A stretch of 64,000 nucleotides of DNA from Streptomyces sp. Tue6028. GTDB taxonomy: Bacteria; Actinomycetota; Actinomycetes; Streptomycetales; Streptomycetaceae. Under the pieces are notes generated by a model. That model worked only from the letters and a program-made list of their open reading frames with translations. It ran no database searches and had not been told where the DNA came from. The stretch covers positions 192,057 through 256,056 of the forward strand of contig NZ_MLCE01000032.1 in the NCBI RefSeq assembly GCF_002300165.1, read 5' to 3'. The translations under genes were made by a program, and so were the position numbers. Position 1 is the stretch's first letter. Every line of letters starts with the position of its first letter. Of the stretch, positions 42,123 to 50,408 are shown piece by piece.

Positions 42123-43250
42123 TCAGTTCAACCGCGCCATGGCCAGGGCTATGTGACGCGACATCATGTCCACGGCCTGTGCCTCCGCCATGGAGAACGC
42201 CGGCCCGGTCCCGCTCCTGAACAGCGTCAGCACGCCGTGCACGGTCCCTGACGCGCCGGTCAGCGGCACGCACAGCAACGACGTCACGTTCGCGCGTACG
42301 AGGACCGGCGCGCCGGAGGCGTCACGGCCGAAGGCCTCCGGGTCCTCGGGCCGCACCTGAAGTGCCGTCGAACCGCCGCGCGCCGCCTCGACCACGAGGG
42401 GGCACGCGGCGGGATCCTGCCCGGCCAGGGCCGCCACCTCCTCGGCGCACTGCGCCGGTCCCAGGACCGCTGTACGGGTCAGGCGCGCGGCGCCCGAGTC
42501 GGCCACCACCCAGTCCGCGAACCGCCCGTGCAGCACCCCCGCCGCGCGTTCGAGGGCCGGTGCGGCGCCCTCGTCGGGCAGGCTCAGCAACGCCGTGGCC
42601 ATGGCGTCCACCAGGTCCATCAGCGCCGCCCGCCGGGTGGTCTCGGACAGACTCGGCACCGCGGGGCCGGGCGCGTCCCGCCCCGACGGCACCAGGTCGT
42701 CCGCGGGCTGCAGCACGACGAGCACGGCGGTCCGGGGCTCCCCGCCGGGGCGCAGCGCGGTGAGCGTCGCCCGCACCGGCACCGACGGCTCCTGCTGGAG
42801 GTGCACGGTGAGGCCGCGGTCGCCCTCGCCGCGCGCCACCGCCGCCGCCTGCGAACGGAACGCGGCCCGGTCGGCGTGCGCCAGGAACCCGGTCAGCGGC
42901 CGGCCGGTCGCGTAACCGGCGCGGACACCGGCGAGCGCGGTCGCGGCGAAGTTCAGTCTGCGCACCACCGTCTCGCGGTCCACGAGCGCGACGGGCACCG
43001 GCACCCGCTGGAAGAGCGCCTTGAGGAGTTGCTGCTCCTGACGGTCCACCGAGGCCATGGCGGTCACGCCGTCCGAGGACAGCCGCTGGAACCACGGCCA
43101 CAACCGGTCCACCACATGGTCGAGTTCGAAGAGCGCCGCGTCCAGCACGGTCGGCAGGTCGCCGGCCGGAACGGACCGCGCCGCCTTCAACTCCGCGACA
43201 CGGCGCACGAAATCCGCGAGTTGTTCACCGAATTCGCCCGTCTCCGCCAT
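42123..43250 (-). CDS. PAS-GAF signalling protein
   Basis: A 375-residue sensor lacking an output domain: an N-terminal helical segment (residues 1-85), a PAS-like module (about 90-185, VALVDRETVVRRLNFAATAL), a linker and a C-terminal GAF domain (about 215-375, ALLSLPDEGAAPALERAAGVLHGRFADWVVAD ... VTSLLCVPLTGASGTVHGVLTLFRSG). It is convergent with the sigma gene and probably part of the same stress-response circuit, alongside the downstream GAF-ANTAR gene. The ATG is probably leaderless. Confidence 0.78.
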   Translation of the reverse strand: MAETGEFGEQLADFVRRVAELKAARSVPAGDLPTVLDAALFELDHVVDRLWPWFQRLSSDGVTAMASVDRQEQQLLKALFQRVPVPVALVDRETVVRRLNFAATALAGVRAGYATGRPLTGFLAHADRAAFRSQAAAVARGEGDRGLTVHLQQEPSVPVRATLTALRPGGEPRTAVLVVLQPADDLVPSGRDAPGPAVPSLSETTRRAALMDLVDAMATALLSLPDEGAAPALERAAGVLHGRFADWVVADSGAARLTRTAVLGPAQCAEEVAALAGQDPAACPLVVEAARGGSTALQVRPEDPEAFGRDASGAPVLVRANVTSLLCVPLTGASGTVHGVLTLFRSGTGPAFSMAEAQAVDMMSRHIALAMARLN

Positions 43251-43256
43251 GCGACG

Positions 43257-43262
43257 AACGTA
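43257..43262 (-). promoter_or_regulatory. -10 element TACGTT, probable leaderless transcript of the PAS-GAF gene
   Basis: On the minus strand TACGTT ends 6 nt before the ATG at 43250; no ribosome site is present and no -35 is clear. Confidence 0.4.
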
Positions 43263-43376
43263 ACCCGAACCCGCCGTTCCGGGTGGGCCGGGGGGAGAAC
43301 CCGCAGGGCCCGTTTTCCGCGCAGGTGAGCGGGAAGGCGCCGAGGGAGAGGAGCGGATGGAGCGGAGGAGGCGATC

Positions 43377-44102
43377 ATGCCGATCACGCCGGAGAACGGT
43401 CAACTCGGCGTACTGGGCGCGGAGTCACCCGACTCGGCCCATCCGGGACGCCGGTTGTCGGAACTCGCCGAGCAGGCCGCGCGCTGCACCGTCGACTGCT
43501 GCGGCGCGAGCAGCACGGTGTCCCGCGGCGGCGCGGAGCGCCCCGCCGCGGTGACCCACCCCGATCTGGCCGGGCTCGTGTCGGTGCAGCTTCGGTCCGG
43601 CGACGGACCGATCCCGGCCGCCGTGGAACGCGGTGGACCCGTCGACTCGGCCGACCTGCTCGTCGAGGAGCGCTGGCCGGAGTACCGGGCGATGGCCCTC
43701 GACTCGGGCGTCCGCTCCAGCGTCACCATCCCCTTCCGGCGGTCCGGGCTGACCGTCACCCTCAGCCTCTACAGCTTCCGGCCCGGCGCCCTGAAGGACG
43801 CTCCGCACGGCCCCGCCCGCGCGCTCGGCGACCTCGCCGCGAGCTGTCTGGTCCGCGACCTCTCCTACCGTGCCGCCCTCACCGAACTGGACCAGCTGGG
43901 CGCGGCGCTGCGCTCCCGGCCCGTCGTCGACCAGGCCTGCGGCATCGTCATGCACGCCCTCGGCTGCGACGCGGACCGGGCCTTCGCGGTGCTGCGCCGG
44001 ATCTCGCAGGGCACCAACCGGAAACTCACCGACGTCGCCGGCGCCGTCGTGGACAGACGTGGCCGCGGGCTGGAGCGGGAGCTGCTCTCCCTGTCCGGCT
44101 GA
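43377..44102 (+). CDS. GAF-ANTAR two-domain regulator
   Basis: A 241-residue protein with an N-terminal GAF-like domain (about 25-150, including YRAMALDSGVRSSVTIPFRRSG) and a C-terminal ANTAR RNA-binding domain (about 165-235, ALRSRPVVDQACGIVMHALGCDADRAFAVLRRISQGTNRKLTDVAGAVVD) that binds paired hexaloop hairpins to prevent transcription termination. It is divergent from the PAS-GAF gene with a 126-bp gap; start ATG 43377 has GGAGGAGG upstream. A weak GTTT...GGGAAG SigB-like signal lies near 43312. Confidence 0.85.
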   Translation: MPITPENGQLGVLGAESPDSAHPGRRLSELAEQAARCTVDCCGASSTVSRGGAERPAAVTHPDLAGLVSVQLRSGDGPIPAAVERGGPVDSADLLVEERWPEYRAMALDSGVRSSVTIPFRRSGLTVTLSLYSFRPGALKDAPHGPARALGDLAASCLVRDLSYRAALTELDQLGAALRSRPVVDQACGIVMHALGCDADRAFAVLRRISQGTNRKLTDVAGAVVDRRGRGLERELLSLSG

Positions 44103-44306
44103 GCGGCCGCGGGCGCCGGCCGGCGGCTGTCCCGCGCGGCGCCGGCGGACACCGGGCGGGCCGTGCGGTGTCACCCGCTCGGACGCCCGTTTTCCCGCGA
44201 ATGGTGTCCGGCCGCGCGCGCCCCGCAGCGGGGCGGGCTGTGATGGGCCCGAGGAGCGCGACGGCCGTGCTCCTCGGGAAACCGCCCTGCCGAAGGAGCC
44301 CCCTCC

Positions 44307-45437
44307 ATGCGCCGCACCGCCCGTGCCCTGTCCGCCCTCGCCCTGGCCGGTGCCGCCCTGGGTGCCTCCGCGTCGGCCGCGTCCGCGGATCCGGACGCGA
44401 AGGTCAGCCCGGGGTCCGTGGAACCCGGCGGCACCGTGACCATCTCCGTGACCTGCGACGAGCTCACCGGTGCCCCGCCGGAGTCCATCGACGCCACCTC
44501 GAAGGGGTTCGAGGAGGGCAAGATCCAGCTGCACCGCGTCCAGGACGGCGCGACCGGAGCGGGGGGTCCACAGAGCGCACCGGGTGCGGGAACGACGTCG
44601 GGCACCACCGATCCGGGTGGCGTGCCCGGTCCGACGCAGGCGCCGGGCACACCCGGTGTCACGGATCCCGGTGGCGCGGCGGGTCTCACGGATCCGGGAG
44701 GCGTGACCGGGCAGACCGATCCCGACGGCTCGGCGGGTCTCACAGAACCTGACGGCTCGGCGGGTCTGACGGACCTCGACGGTTCGGCGGGTCTGACGGA
44801 CCCGGACGGTTCGGCGGGTCTGACGGACCCGGACGGTTCGGCGGGACTGACGGACCCGGGTACCGGGACGGGCCTGACGGATCCCGGAGGCACGTCCGGT
44901 CTGACGGACCCCGGTGGTACCAACGGCCAGACGGACCCCGGTGGTACCAACGGCCTGACGGACCCCGGTGGTACGTCCGGTCTGACGGACCCCGCAGGCA
45001 CGGCCGGTGTGGCCGATCCCGGTGGCGCCACGGCCGTCTCGTACCGCGGCACGGCCCGCATCCCGACCGGGGGCAGCGCCTCCGACGCCGACTCCAAGTG
45101 GGGTGTCGACGGTGCCTGCCCCGCCGAGGCCGGCGGCCGGTCCAAGCCCTGGAGCGCCTCCTACTCCGTGGCCCGGGGCACCGGTGGCGAACACGGGAAG
45201 GCCGAGGACGAGGGCGGCGCCGAGGACCACGGGAAGACGGGGGAGGACGGCACCGGCGGGGAACACGGCACCGACGAGTACGGCGCCGCGGCCGTCCAGC
45301 GCGGGGTGGACGCCGGTTCGGGCGGCACCTTCACCGACTCCGTCCCCGCCCTGATCTGCGGGAGCGTCCTCATCGCCGGGGCCGTGGGAGCTGCGGTGCA
45401 CCGCCTGCGCCGCCGGCGCAGGACCTGGGGGCGCTGA
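44307..45437 (+). CDS. secreted/anchored protein with 16 nonapeptide repeats
   Basis: A 376-residue protein of unknown function. The signal peptide RRTARALSALALAGAALGA is cleaved after ASADP-like sequence near residue 27. Residues 99-242 are exactly sixteen 9-residue repeats of the form G-[LQV]-T-[DE]-P-[GD]-G-x-x, encoded by 27-bp units. Residues about 250-330 are acidic and Gly/His-rich. The C-terminus has one hydrophobic helix (VPALICGSVLIAGAVGAAV) followed by HRLRRRRRTWGR, typical of a tail that stays in the membrane, so the repeats would lie outside. It starts with ATG after a GGAG site. Confidence 0.8.
   Translation: MRRTARALSALALAGAALGASASAASADPDAKVSPGSVEPGGTVTISVTCDELTGAPPESIDATSKGFEEGKIQLHRVQDGATGAGGPQSAPGAGTTSGTTDPGGVPGPTQAPGTPGVTDPGGAAGLTDPGGVTGQTDPDGSAGLTEPDGSAGLTDLDGSAGLTDPDGSAGLTDPDGSAGLTDPGTGTGLTDPGGTSGLTDPGGTNGQTDPGGTNGLTDPGGTSGLTDPAGTAGVADPGGATAVSYRGTARIPTGGSASDADSKWGVDGACPAEAGGRSKPWSASYSVARGTGGEHGKAEDEGGAEDHGKTGEDGTGGEHGTDEYGAAAVQRGVDAGSGGTFTDSVPALICGSVLIAGAVGAAVHRLRRRRRTWGR
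44601..45032 (+). repeat. 27-bp coding repeat, 16 units
   Basis: The 432-bp segment encodes sixteen perfect-length nonapeptides inside the anchored protein. Central units (GLTDPDGSA) are nearly identical at DNA level, whereas the edges are diverged, so recent expansion by slippage or unequal crossover is likely. Confidence 0.9.
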
Positions 45438-45567
45438 CACCGCGGCGGGGCCCGGCCCGGCCGGGTGCCCATGGGGCGGTGGCACCGTGGGTACGCAGAC
45501 GGCCGAGGGCCGTGCCGGGACGGGAACCCGGACAGGGCACGGCACCACGGACTGCGCGGAGGCACTC

Positions 45568-46815
45568 ATGCGGCGGACGGATCCGGAAGACCACGGCCCG
45601 GTCCGCTACGGCCCGCCGCTGCCCGGCCAGGGCCTGCCCGTGCTGCCCGCCCTCGGCTCCGTGCTCGCCGCTGCCGCCGGCCCGGCCGGCGCCGAGCCCT
45701 GCGGCGGCGGACCCGAACTCCTCGCAGCGGCCTGCGGCTACTGGAACCGCCGCGGACTGCCCGCGACGGCCGACCTGGTGGCCGCCGCTCCCGGCGCTCC
45801 CGCGCTGCTCCTCGCCCTGACCGGCGCGCTCGGCGGCGACGTCCTGGTGCCCCGTCCCTGCGCCGCGTGGTGGGAGCCGCAGGCCCGCCTGCTGGGACGG
45901 TCCGTCTTCCATGTGGCGACACCCGCCGAGTGCGGCGGCGTCCCGGACCCGTACGCCCTCCTGGAGACCGTCCGCCGGATCCGCACGGAGGGCGGCGATC
46001 CGCGCCTGGTCGTCCTCTCGGTGGCCGACGACCCCACCGCCACCGTCGCACCCCCCGAACTGGTGCACGAGACCGTGGAGGCGGCGGCGGGCGAGGGGCT
46101 GCACGTCGTCAGCGACGAGACGTGGCGCGACACCGTGCACCGGGCGCACGACACCGTGCTGCTCAGTCCGGCCGAGATGCTCCCCGACCGGGTCACCGTC
46201 CTCACCGACCTCGCGGGCCCGTTCCTGCCGCAGGGCTGGCCGGCCGCCGTCGCCCGGTTCCCCGACAACGACCCGGGGGCGCGGCTGCGTTCGCAGGTCC
46301 TCGACGTGCTCACCGTGCTCGGGGCGCGCGTCGCGGAACCGGTCGCCGCGGCAGCCACGTACGCACTCGGCGAGCCGGAGGTGGTCACGGAGCGGCTCGC
46401 GGCTGCCGTACGCCTGCACGCGGAGGTGGCCCGGGCCGCGCACCGCGCGGTGGTCGGCGCGGGCGCGCTCGCGCGGCCCCCGCAGGCGGGCAGACACCTG
46501 TACGCGGACCTCGGCCCCTTCCGCACCGCGCTCGGCGCGCACGGTGTGGGCGACGCCCAGGACCTGGAGGACTTCCTCACCGCCCGGCTCGGGATGCCCG
46601 CGCCGGGCGGCCATCGGTTCGGCGACGACCTCGCCGCGCTGCGCGTACGCCTGGGCACGGGGCCGCTGCTCGGCACCACGGACGAGGAGCGGGAGGAATG
46701 CCTCACCGCCCCCTCACCGTTGGAACTGCCGCATGTGCAACAGGCGTTGACCCTGTTGGGGTCTGCCTTCGACGATCTCCGCGACGAAGCTCAGCGATGG
46801 GAGCCTCCTCGATGA
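45568..46815 (+). CDS. aminotransferase-fold (fold-type I) protein lacking any lysine
   Basis: A 415-residue protein resembling class I/II aminotransferases: PGLPVLPALGSVLAA N-terminal region, ALLLALTGALGGDVLVPRPCAAWWEPQARLLG (the large-domain start), LHVVSDETWRDTVHR (the acidic residue that holds the pyridine N is in the SDE motif) and, where the family has S-x-x-K carrying the PLP Schiff base, VTVLTDLAGPFLPQGW, with no Lys. The entire 415-residue product contains no lysine at all, so it cannot form the internal aldimine. It may be a regulatory or binding protein. ATG 45568 with GGAGG 6 nt upstream was chosen; a GTG 81 nt upstream is less likely. Overlaps the MBL gene by 4 nt (ATGA). Confidence 0.8.
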   Translation: MRRTDPEDHGPVRYGPPLPGQGLPVLPALGSVLAAAAGPAGAEPCGGGPELLAAACGYWNRRGLPATADLVAAAPGAPALLLALTGALGGDVLVPRPCAAWWEPQARLLGRSVFHVATPAECGGVPDPYALLETVRRIRTEGGDPRLVVLSVADDPTATVAPPELVHETVEAAAGEGLHVVSDETWRDTVHRAHDTVLLSPAEMLPDRVTVLTDLAGPFLPQGWPAAVARFPDNDPGARLRSQVLDVLTVLGARVAEPVAAAATYALGEPEVVTERLAAAVRLHAEVARAAHRAVVGAGALARPPQAGRHLYADLGPFRTALGAHGVGDAQDLEDFLTARLGMPAPGGHRFGDDLAALRVRLGTGPLLGTTDEEREECLTAPSPLELPHVQQALTLLGSAFDDLRDEAQRWEPPR

Positions 46816-47999
46816 CGCAGCAGTCCGAGTCGACCACGAGCACGACCACCGAGGACGCCGACGATCCGGCGTCCTGTGCGAGCCCGGCGGCGGCCGGGCA
46901 CGTGTCCTCACCCCTTCCCCTCGCCGCGCCGGCCGAGGCCGGCCCCCTCGTCGACGCCCGTCCTCTCGCCGATTCCCGTCCCGCTGCCGCCCCCGGTCCC
47001 CTCGCCGGTCCCCGGCCCCTCGCCGAGCCCCGCCCGCTCGGCGAGAAGCGGCGCTGGCCACGGTCCTTCGCGGACCGGCTCACCGCGCCGCTGCCGGGGC
47101 TGAGGGCCCTCGCCCGGTTCGCGCGCGAGGGGGCGCTGCGCCCCGGGACCGCGGGGCTGGCCGACATTCCGCGACTGCCCTACGAGCCGGGGCCGTTGCC
47201 CCGTGTCGACGCCCGTACGGTCGCCGTCTCCTGGGCGGGGCACGCGAGCTGGGTGGTGCGGATCGGTGGGCTCACCGTCCTCACCGACCCGGTGTGGTCG
47301 CGCAAGATCCTCGGCACCCCGGCCCGGATCACCCCGGTCGGCGTGGCCTGGAGCGCGCTGCCGCGGATCGACGCGGTGGTGATCAGCCACAACCACTACG
47401 ACCATCTGGACGCGCCGACCCTGCGCCGACTCCCGCGCGAGACACGCGTGTTCGCACCGGCCGGGCTCGGCGGCTGGTTCAGGCGCCGCCGGTTCGGCCA
47501 GGTCACCGAGCTCGACTGGTGGGAGGCGGCCGAACTGCGCGGAGTCCGCTTCGACTTCGTCCCCGCGCACCACTGGTCCAAGCGCAGCCTCGCGGACACC
47601 TGCCGCACGCTGTGGGGCGGCTGGGTCCTGACCGCGCCCGACGGCCGGCGCGTGTACTTCGCCGGGGACACCGGTTACGGCCACTGGTTCTCCCGGATCG
47701 GCGAACTCTACCCGGGCATCGACCTGGCCCTCCTGCCCATCGGGGCGTACGACCCCCGCTGGTGGCTCAGCGACGTGCACTGCGACCCCGAGGAGGCGGT
47801 CCGCGCGGCGGTGGATCTCGGCGCCCGCCGCATGGCGCCCATGCACTGGGGCACGTTCGTCCTGTCCGCCGAGCCCGTCCTGGAGCCGCTGACGCGGGTG
47901 CGGGCGGCCTGGGAGAAGGAAGGGCTGCCCCGGGAGGACCTGTGGGACCTGCCGGTCGGGGCCTCACGCGTGCTCGCGGCCTCCCGCGTCCCCGACTGA
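46812..47999 (+). CDS. metallo-beta-lactamase-fold hydrolase (NAPE-PLD/UlaG-like)
   Basis: A 395-residue MBL-fold protein. Zinc ligands: ISHNHYDHLDAPTL (HxHxDH), the later FVPAHHWSKRS, AGDTGYGHWF (bridging Asp) and APMHWGTF (last His). The core resembles N-acyl-phosphatidylethanolamine phospholipase D-like enzymes, but the substrate is unknown. The first 85 residues are low complexity, rich in Pro, Ala and Arg (repeating PLADSRP/PLAEPRP-like motifs), and probably disordered. Translation is coupled to the upstream aminotransferase-fold gene (ATGA overlap), so the pair may form one functional unit. Confidence 0.9.
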   Translation: MTQQSESTTSTTTEDADDPASCASPAAAGHVSSPLPLAAPAEAGPLVDARPLADSRPAAAPGPLAGPRPLAEPRPLGEKRRWPRSFADRLTAPLPGLRALARFAREGALRPGTAGLADIPRLPYEPGPLPRVDARTVAVSWAGHASWVVRIGGLTVLTDPVWSRKILGTPARITPVGVAWSALPRIDAVVISHNHYDHLDAPTLRRLPRETRVFAPAGLGGWFRRRRFGQVTELDWWEAAELRGVRFDFVPAHHWSKRSLADTCRTLWGGWVLTAPDGRRVYFAGDTGYGHWFSRIGELYPGIDLALLPIGAYDPRWWLSDVHCDPEEAVRAAVDLGARRMAPMHWGTFVLSAEPVLEPLTRVRAAWEKEGLPREDLWDLPVGASRVLAASRVPD

Positions 48000-48136
48000 G
48001 CCACCGGCCCCGCGTCCGTGCGGACGCCGGGGATCCTGCGCGCCCCGGCGACAACGGGGCCCCTGCGCGCTCGCGGACGCCGGGCCCGGTCCGCCCCCGC
48101 GGAAGCGCTCGCGGGCCCCGCGGAAGCGGCCCCGGT

Positions 48137-48760
48137 CTACGTGGCCGGCTTCCGCACCCTGCGCCACAGGCTCGGCGCGGCACTGATCGCCAGCGTCACC
48201 GCGACCGCCGCGACCACGCCCTCCCACGGCTCGCTGAACAGCGAACCGCCGAGTATGCCGATCAGCTGGTACGTCACCGCCCAGGCCAGGCAGGCGGGCA
48301 CGTCGCCGCGGGCGAAGGTGCGCAGCGGCATCTTCGCGAGCAGGCAGGCCAGCATCACCGGGATACGGCCCGCCGGGACGAGACGGGACAGCACGAGGAC
48401 GGCGATGCCGTGGTCGTTCAGCTTCTCCTGCGCCTGGCCGAGGCGTTCCTCGGGGGCGCGGTCGCGCAGCGTGGCCAGCCACCGGGAGCCGTTCTTGGAC
48501 CGCATGCCGCGCTGGCCGAGCCAGTACAGCGCGACGTCCCCGAGGAAGGCCGCGAGCGACGCGACGGCGAAGACCATCAGCAGCGCGAACGGCGCCGTCT
48601 GGTGGAAGGCCACCACGGCCGCCGAACTCACCAGCGCTCCCGTGGGCACCACCGGGACGAGCGCGCCCACCAGGACGAGCAGGAACAGCGTGGGGTAACC
48701 GATGGCCTGCTGGGTCGACTCGGGCGACACGCTGGTGGCCGCGGCGGACAGGGATATCAC
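48137..48760 (-). CDS. DedA/VTT-family membrane protein
   Basis: A 207-residue integral membrane protein. It contains the VTT core: FLGDVALYWLGQRGMRSK (the conserved GxxxGD and R-containing loop) and VLSRLVPAGRIPVMLACLLAKMP (the F/Y-x-R-x(2)-P-x(2)-R motif), with about five hydrophobic helices. DedA proteins take part in membrane-potential-dependent lipid carrier recycling (such as undecaprenyl phosphate). GTG 48760 has GGGGG upstream. It lies 100 bp after the MBL gene on the same strand. Confidence 0.88.
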   Translation of the reverse strand: MISLSAAATSVSPESTQQAIGYPTLFLLVLVGALVPVVPTGALVSSAAVVAFHQTAPFALLMVFAVASLAAFLGDVALYWLGQRGMRSKNGSRWLATLRDRAPEERLGQAQEKLNDHGIAVLVLSRLVPAGRIPVMLACLLAKMPLRTFARGDVPACLAWAVTYQLIGILGGSLFSEPWEGVVAAVAVTLAISAAPSLWRRVRKPAT

Positions 48761-48825
48761 CGATCGACCCCCGGTCGTGCGCCGTCGCCGCGTCCCGGGC
48801 CGCGCACCGTGCCCCGGGACAGCTC

Positions 48826-48860
<35 letters not shown>

Positions 48861-49634
48861 TCACCGCGCGACCTCCGGACGGACGCTCTCGCCGTGACCG
48901 AGCCGGTGCACCGAGACCAGGGGCGCGTGCTCGGCCGCGAGGCGCACGAACTCCTCGCCCGGCGCATGGAATTCATGGGGGCGCACGGCGTCCATCCCGA
49001 TCGGCCAGTACGTGCCGTAGTGCACCGGCACCGCGCTGCGCGGCGACAACCGGGCGAGCGCCTGCGCGGCCCGCCCCGCGTCGAGGTGGCCCTCACCGAG
49101 GTACGGACCCCAGCCGCCCACCGGCAGCAGCGCCACGTCGACCGGCCCGACCTCCTCCGCCATCGACGGGAACAGGCCGGTGTCCCCGGCGAAGTACGTG
49201 CGCGCCTCACCCTCGACCACGTATCCGAGGGCGGGGGAGCGGTGCGGTCCGACCGGGAGCCTGCGTCCGTCGTGCCGTGCCGGGACGGCCCGTACGACCA
49301 GGTCACCGACCTGGATCCGGTCGCCGGGCGCCACCTCCGTGAGCAGCAGATGACGCAGCCGGCGCAGCCCGGGCACCGCGCGCGGCGCGCCCTCGGGCAC
49401 GAGCAGCCGGGTGCCGGGCGCGAGCAGCGCGAGCGACGGCAGATGCAGATGGTCGGCGTGCAGATGGGAGACGAGCGCCACGTCGGCGACCGCGGCCTCG
49501 GGCGGGGGCGGCGCCCCGCGCCTGCGCCGCAGGTGCGCGAGCCGGCGCGCGAAGAGGGGGTCGGTGAGCACGCGTGTCCCGGAGTCCTCCAGCGTGCAGG
49601 TGGCATGCCCCCACCAGGTGATCTCCACCGGCAC
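48861..49634 (-). CDS. metallo-beta-lactamase-fold hydrolase, UlaG-like
   Basis: A 257-residue MBL-fold enzyme: WWGHATCTLEDSGTRVLTDP start, ligand motif VSHLHADHLHLPSL (HxHxDH), AGDTGLFPSMAEEVGPVDVALLPVG and a late VHYGTYWPIG His. It resembles L-ascorbate-6-phosphate lactonase and related metal-dependent hydrolases; substrate unknown. The start is GTG 49634, with GGAGG 8 nt upstream. It shares its strand and neighbourhood with the DedA gene (100 bp) and is divergent from the recombinase-like gene. It is a distinct protein from the one at 46812. Confidence 0.88.
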   Translation of the reverse strand: MPVEITWWGHATCTLEDSGTRVLTDPLFARRLAHLRRRRGAPPPPEAAVADVALVSHLHADHLHLPSLALLAPGTRLLVPEGAPRAVPGLRRLRHLLLTEVAPGDRIQVGDLVVRAVPARHDGRRLPVGPHRSPALGYVVEGEARTYFAGDTGLFPSMAEEVGPVDVALLPVGGWGPYLGEGHLDAGRAAQALARLSPRSAVPVHYGTYWPIGMDAVRPHEFHAPGEEFVRLAAEHAPLVSVHRLGHGESVRPEVAR

Positions 49635-49718
49635 TTCTTTGCCTCCTTCGCGCGACTCCCCCCGAGCCTACGGGCAGGAGTAGGGTCGGCGGCGAAACCC
49701 GGAGGTGAGGGGGACGCC

Positions 49719-50303
49719 ATGGGAGACGCGCGCGGTGCCTCGGTCCCGCACGCCGGCCGGTTCCCGCTGGAGGAGAGCGGCGCCGGCCGGTTCCCGCCGG
49801 AGCACGGCGGCCCCGGCCCGCACACGCCGGACCGTCCGCTCGGACCGAGCGGTGCCCGCGGTCCGCACACGCCGGGCCACCCGCTCGACCGGGACCGCTC
49901 ACGGGCGCTGCGGGTCACGGCGATCGCCAGCCTGATCCCTCTCGAGGAGCTCGAAGCGGACCCGTTCCTGGTCGACTCCCGCAGCCAGCACGCGATCTGT
50001 GCCCGCTGGGCCGCCGAGCGGGGCTACGTGGTCACGCGGGAACTGCTCGTGGGCGGCCTGCGCACCGATCACCGCACCCTGTGGGAGGACGTCGAGGCGG
50101 GTCTCGTCGACCTGTTCGTCGCACCGAGCCGCCGGGTCCTGGAGCGCGCTCTCGTCTCCGTCGACGAGTTCACCGCCGAGTGCGTGCGCCGCGGGGTGCG
50201 CGTGGAGACCGTCGGCTGCGCCGAACCCTCGTACGACGCCCAGATGAAGGCCCGGATCCACCGCCGTCTGTCGATGCCGACGGCGGGCTACGACGGCCGC
50301 TGA
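49719..50303 (+). CDS. small protein resembling the serine-recombinase catalytic domain
   Basis: A 194-residue protein. After a 65-residue Pro/Gly/His-rich tail, the pattern VTAIASLIPLEELEADPFLVDSR is followed by QHAICARWAAERGYVVTRELLVGGLRTDHRTLWEDVEAGLVDLFVAPSRRVLERALVSVDEFTAECVRRGVRVETV. The alternation resembles the resolvase N-terminal fold (strand, helix, dimer segment, a conserved final R/V strand), but I see no definite DNA-binding part and the catalytic Ser is unclear. Confidence in the family is low. ATG 49719 has GAGGGGG upstream. Confidence 0.45.
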   Translation: MGDARGASVPHAGRFPLEESGAGRFPPEHGGPGPHTPDRPLGPSGARGPHTPGHPLDRDRSRALRVTAIASLIPLEELEADPFLVDSRSQHAICARWAAERGYVVTRELLVGGLRTDHRTLWEDVEAGLVDLFVAPSRRVLERALVSVDEFTAECVRRGVRVETVGCAEPSYDAQMKARIHRRLSMPTAGYDGR

Positions 50304-50408
50304 CGTGCGTCCCGCGCGGCGAACGGGCCGTGGCCCGGTGCCGCCGGTGTGACAGGGTGGGAGCAGGCCTCGCGGACCGGGCGGGCCGCGAGGCGAGGTG
50401 GACTGGGC

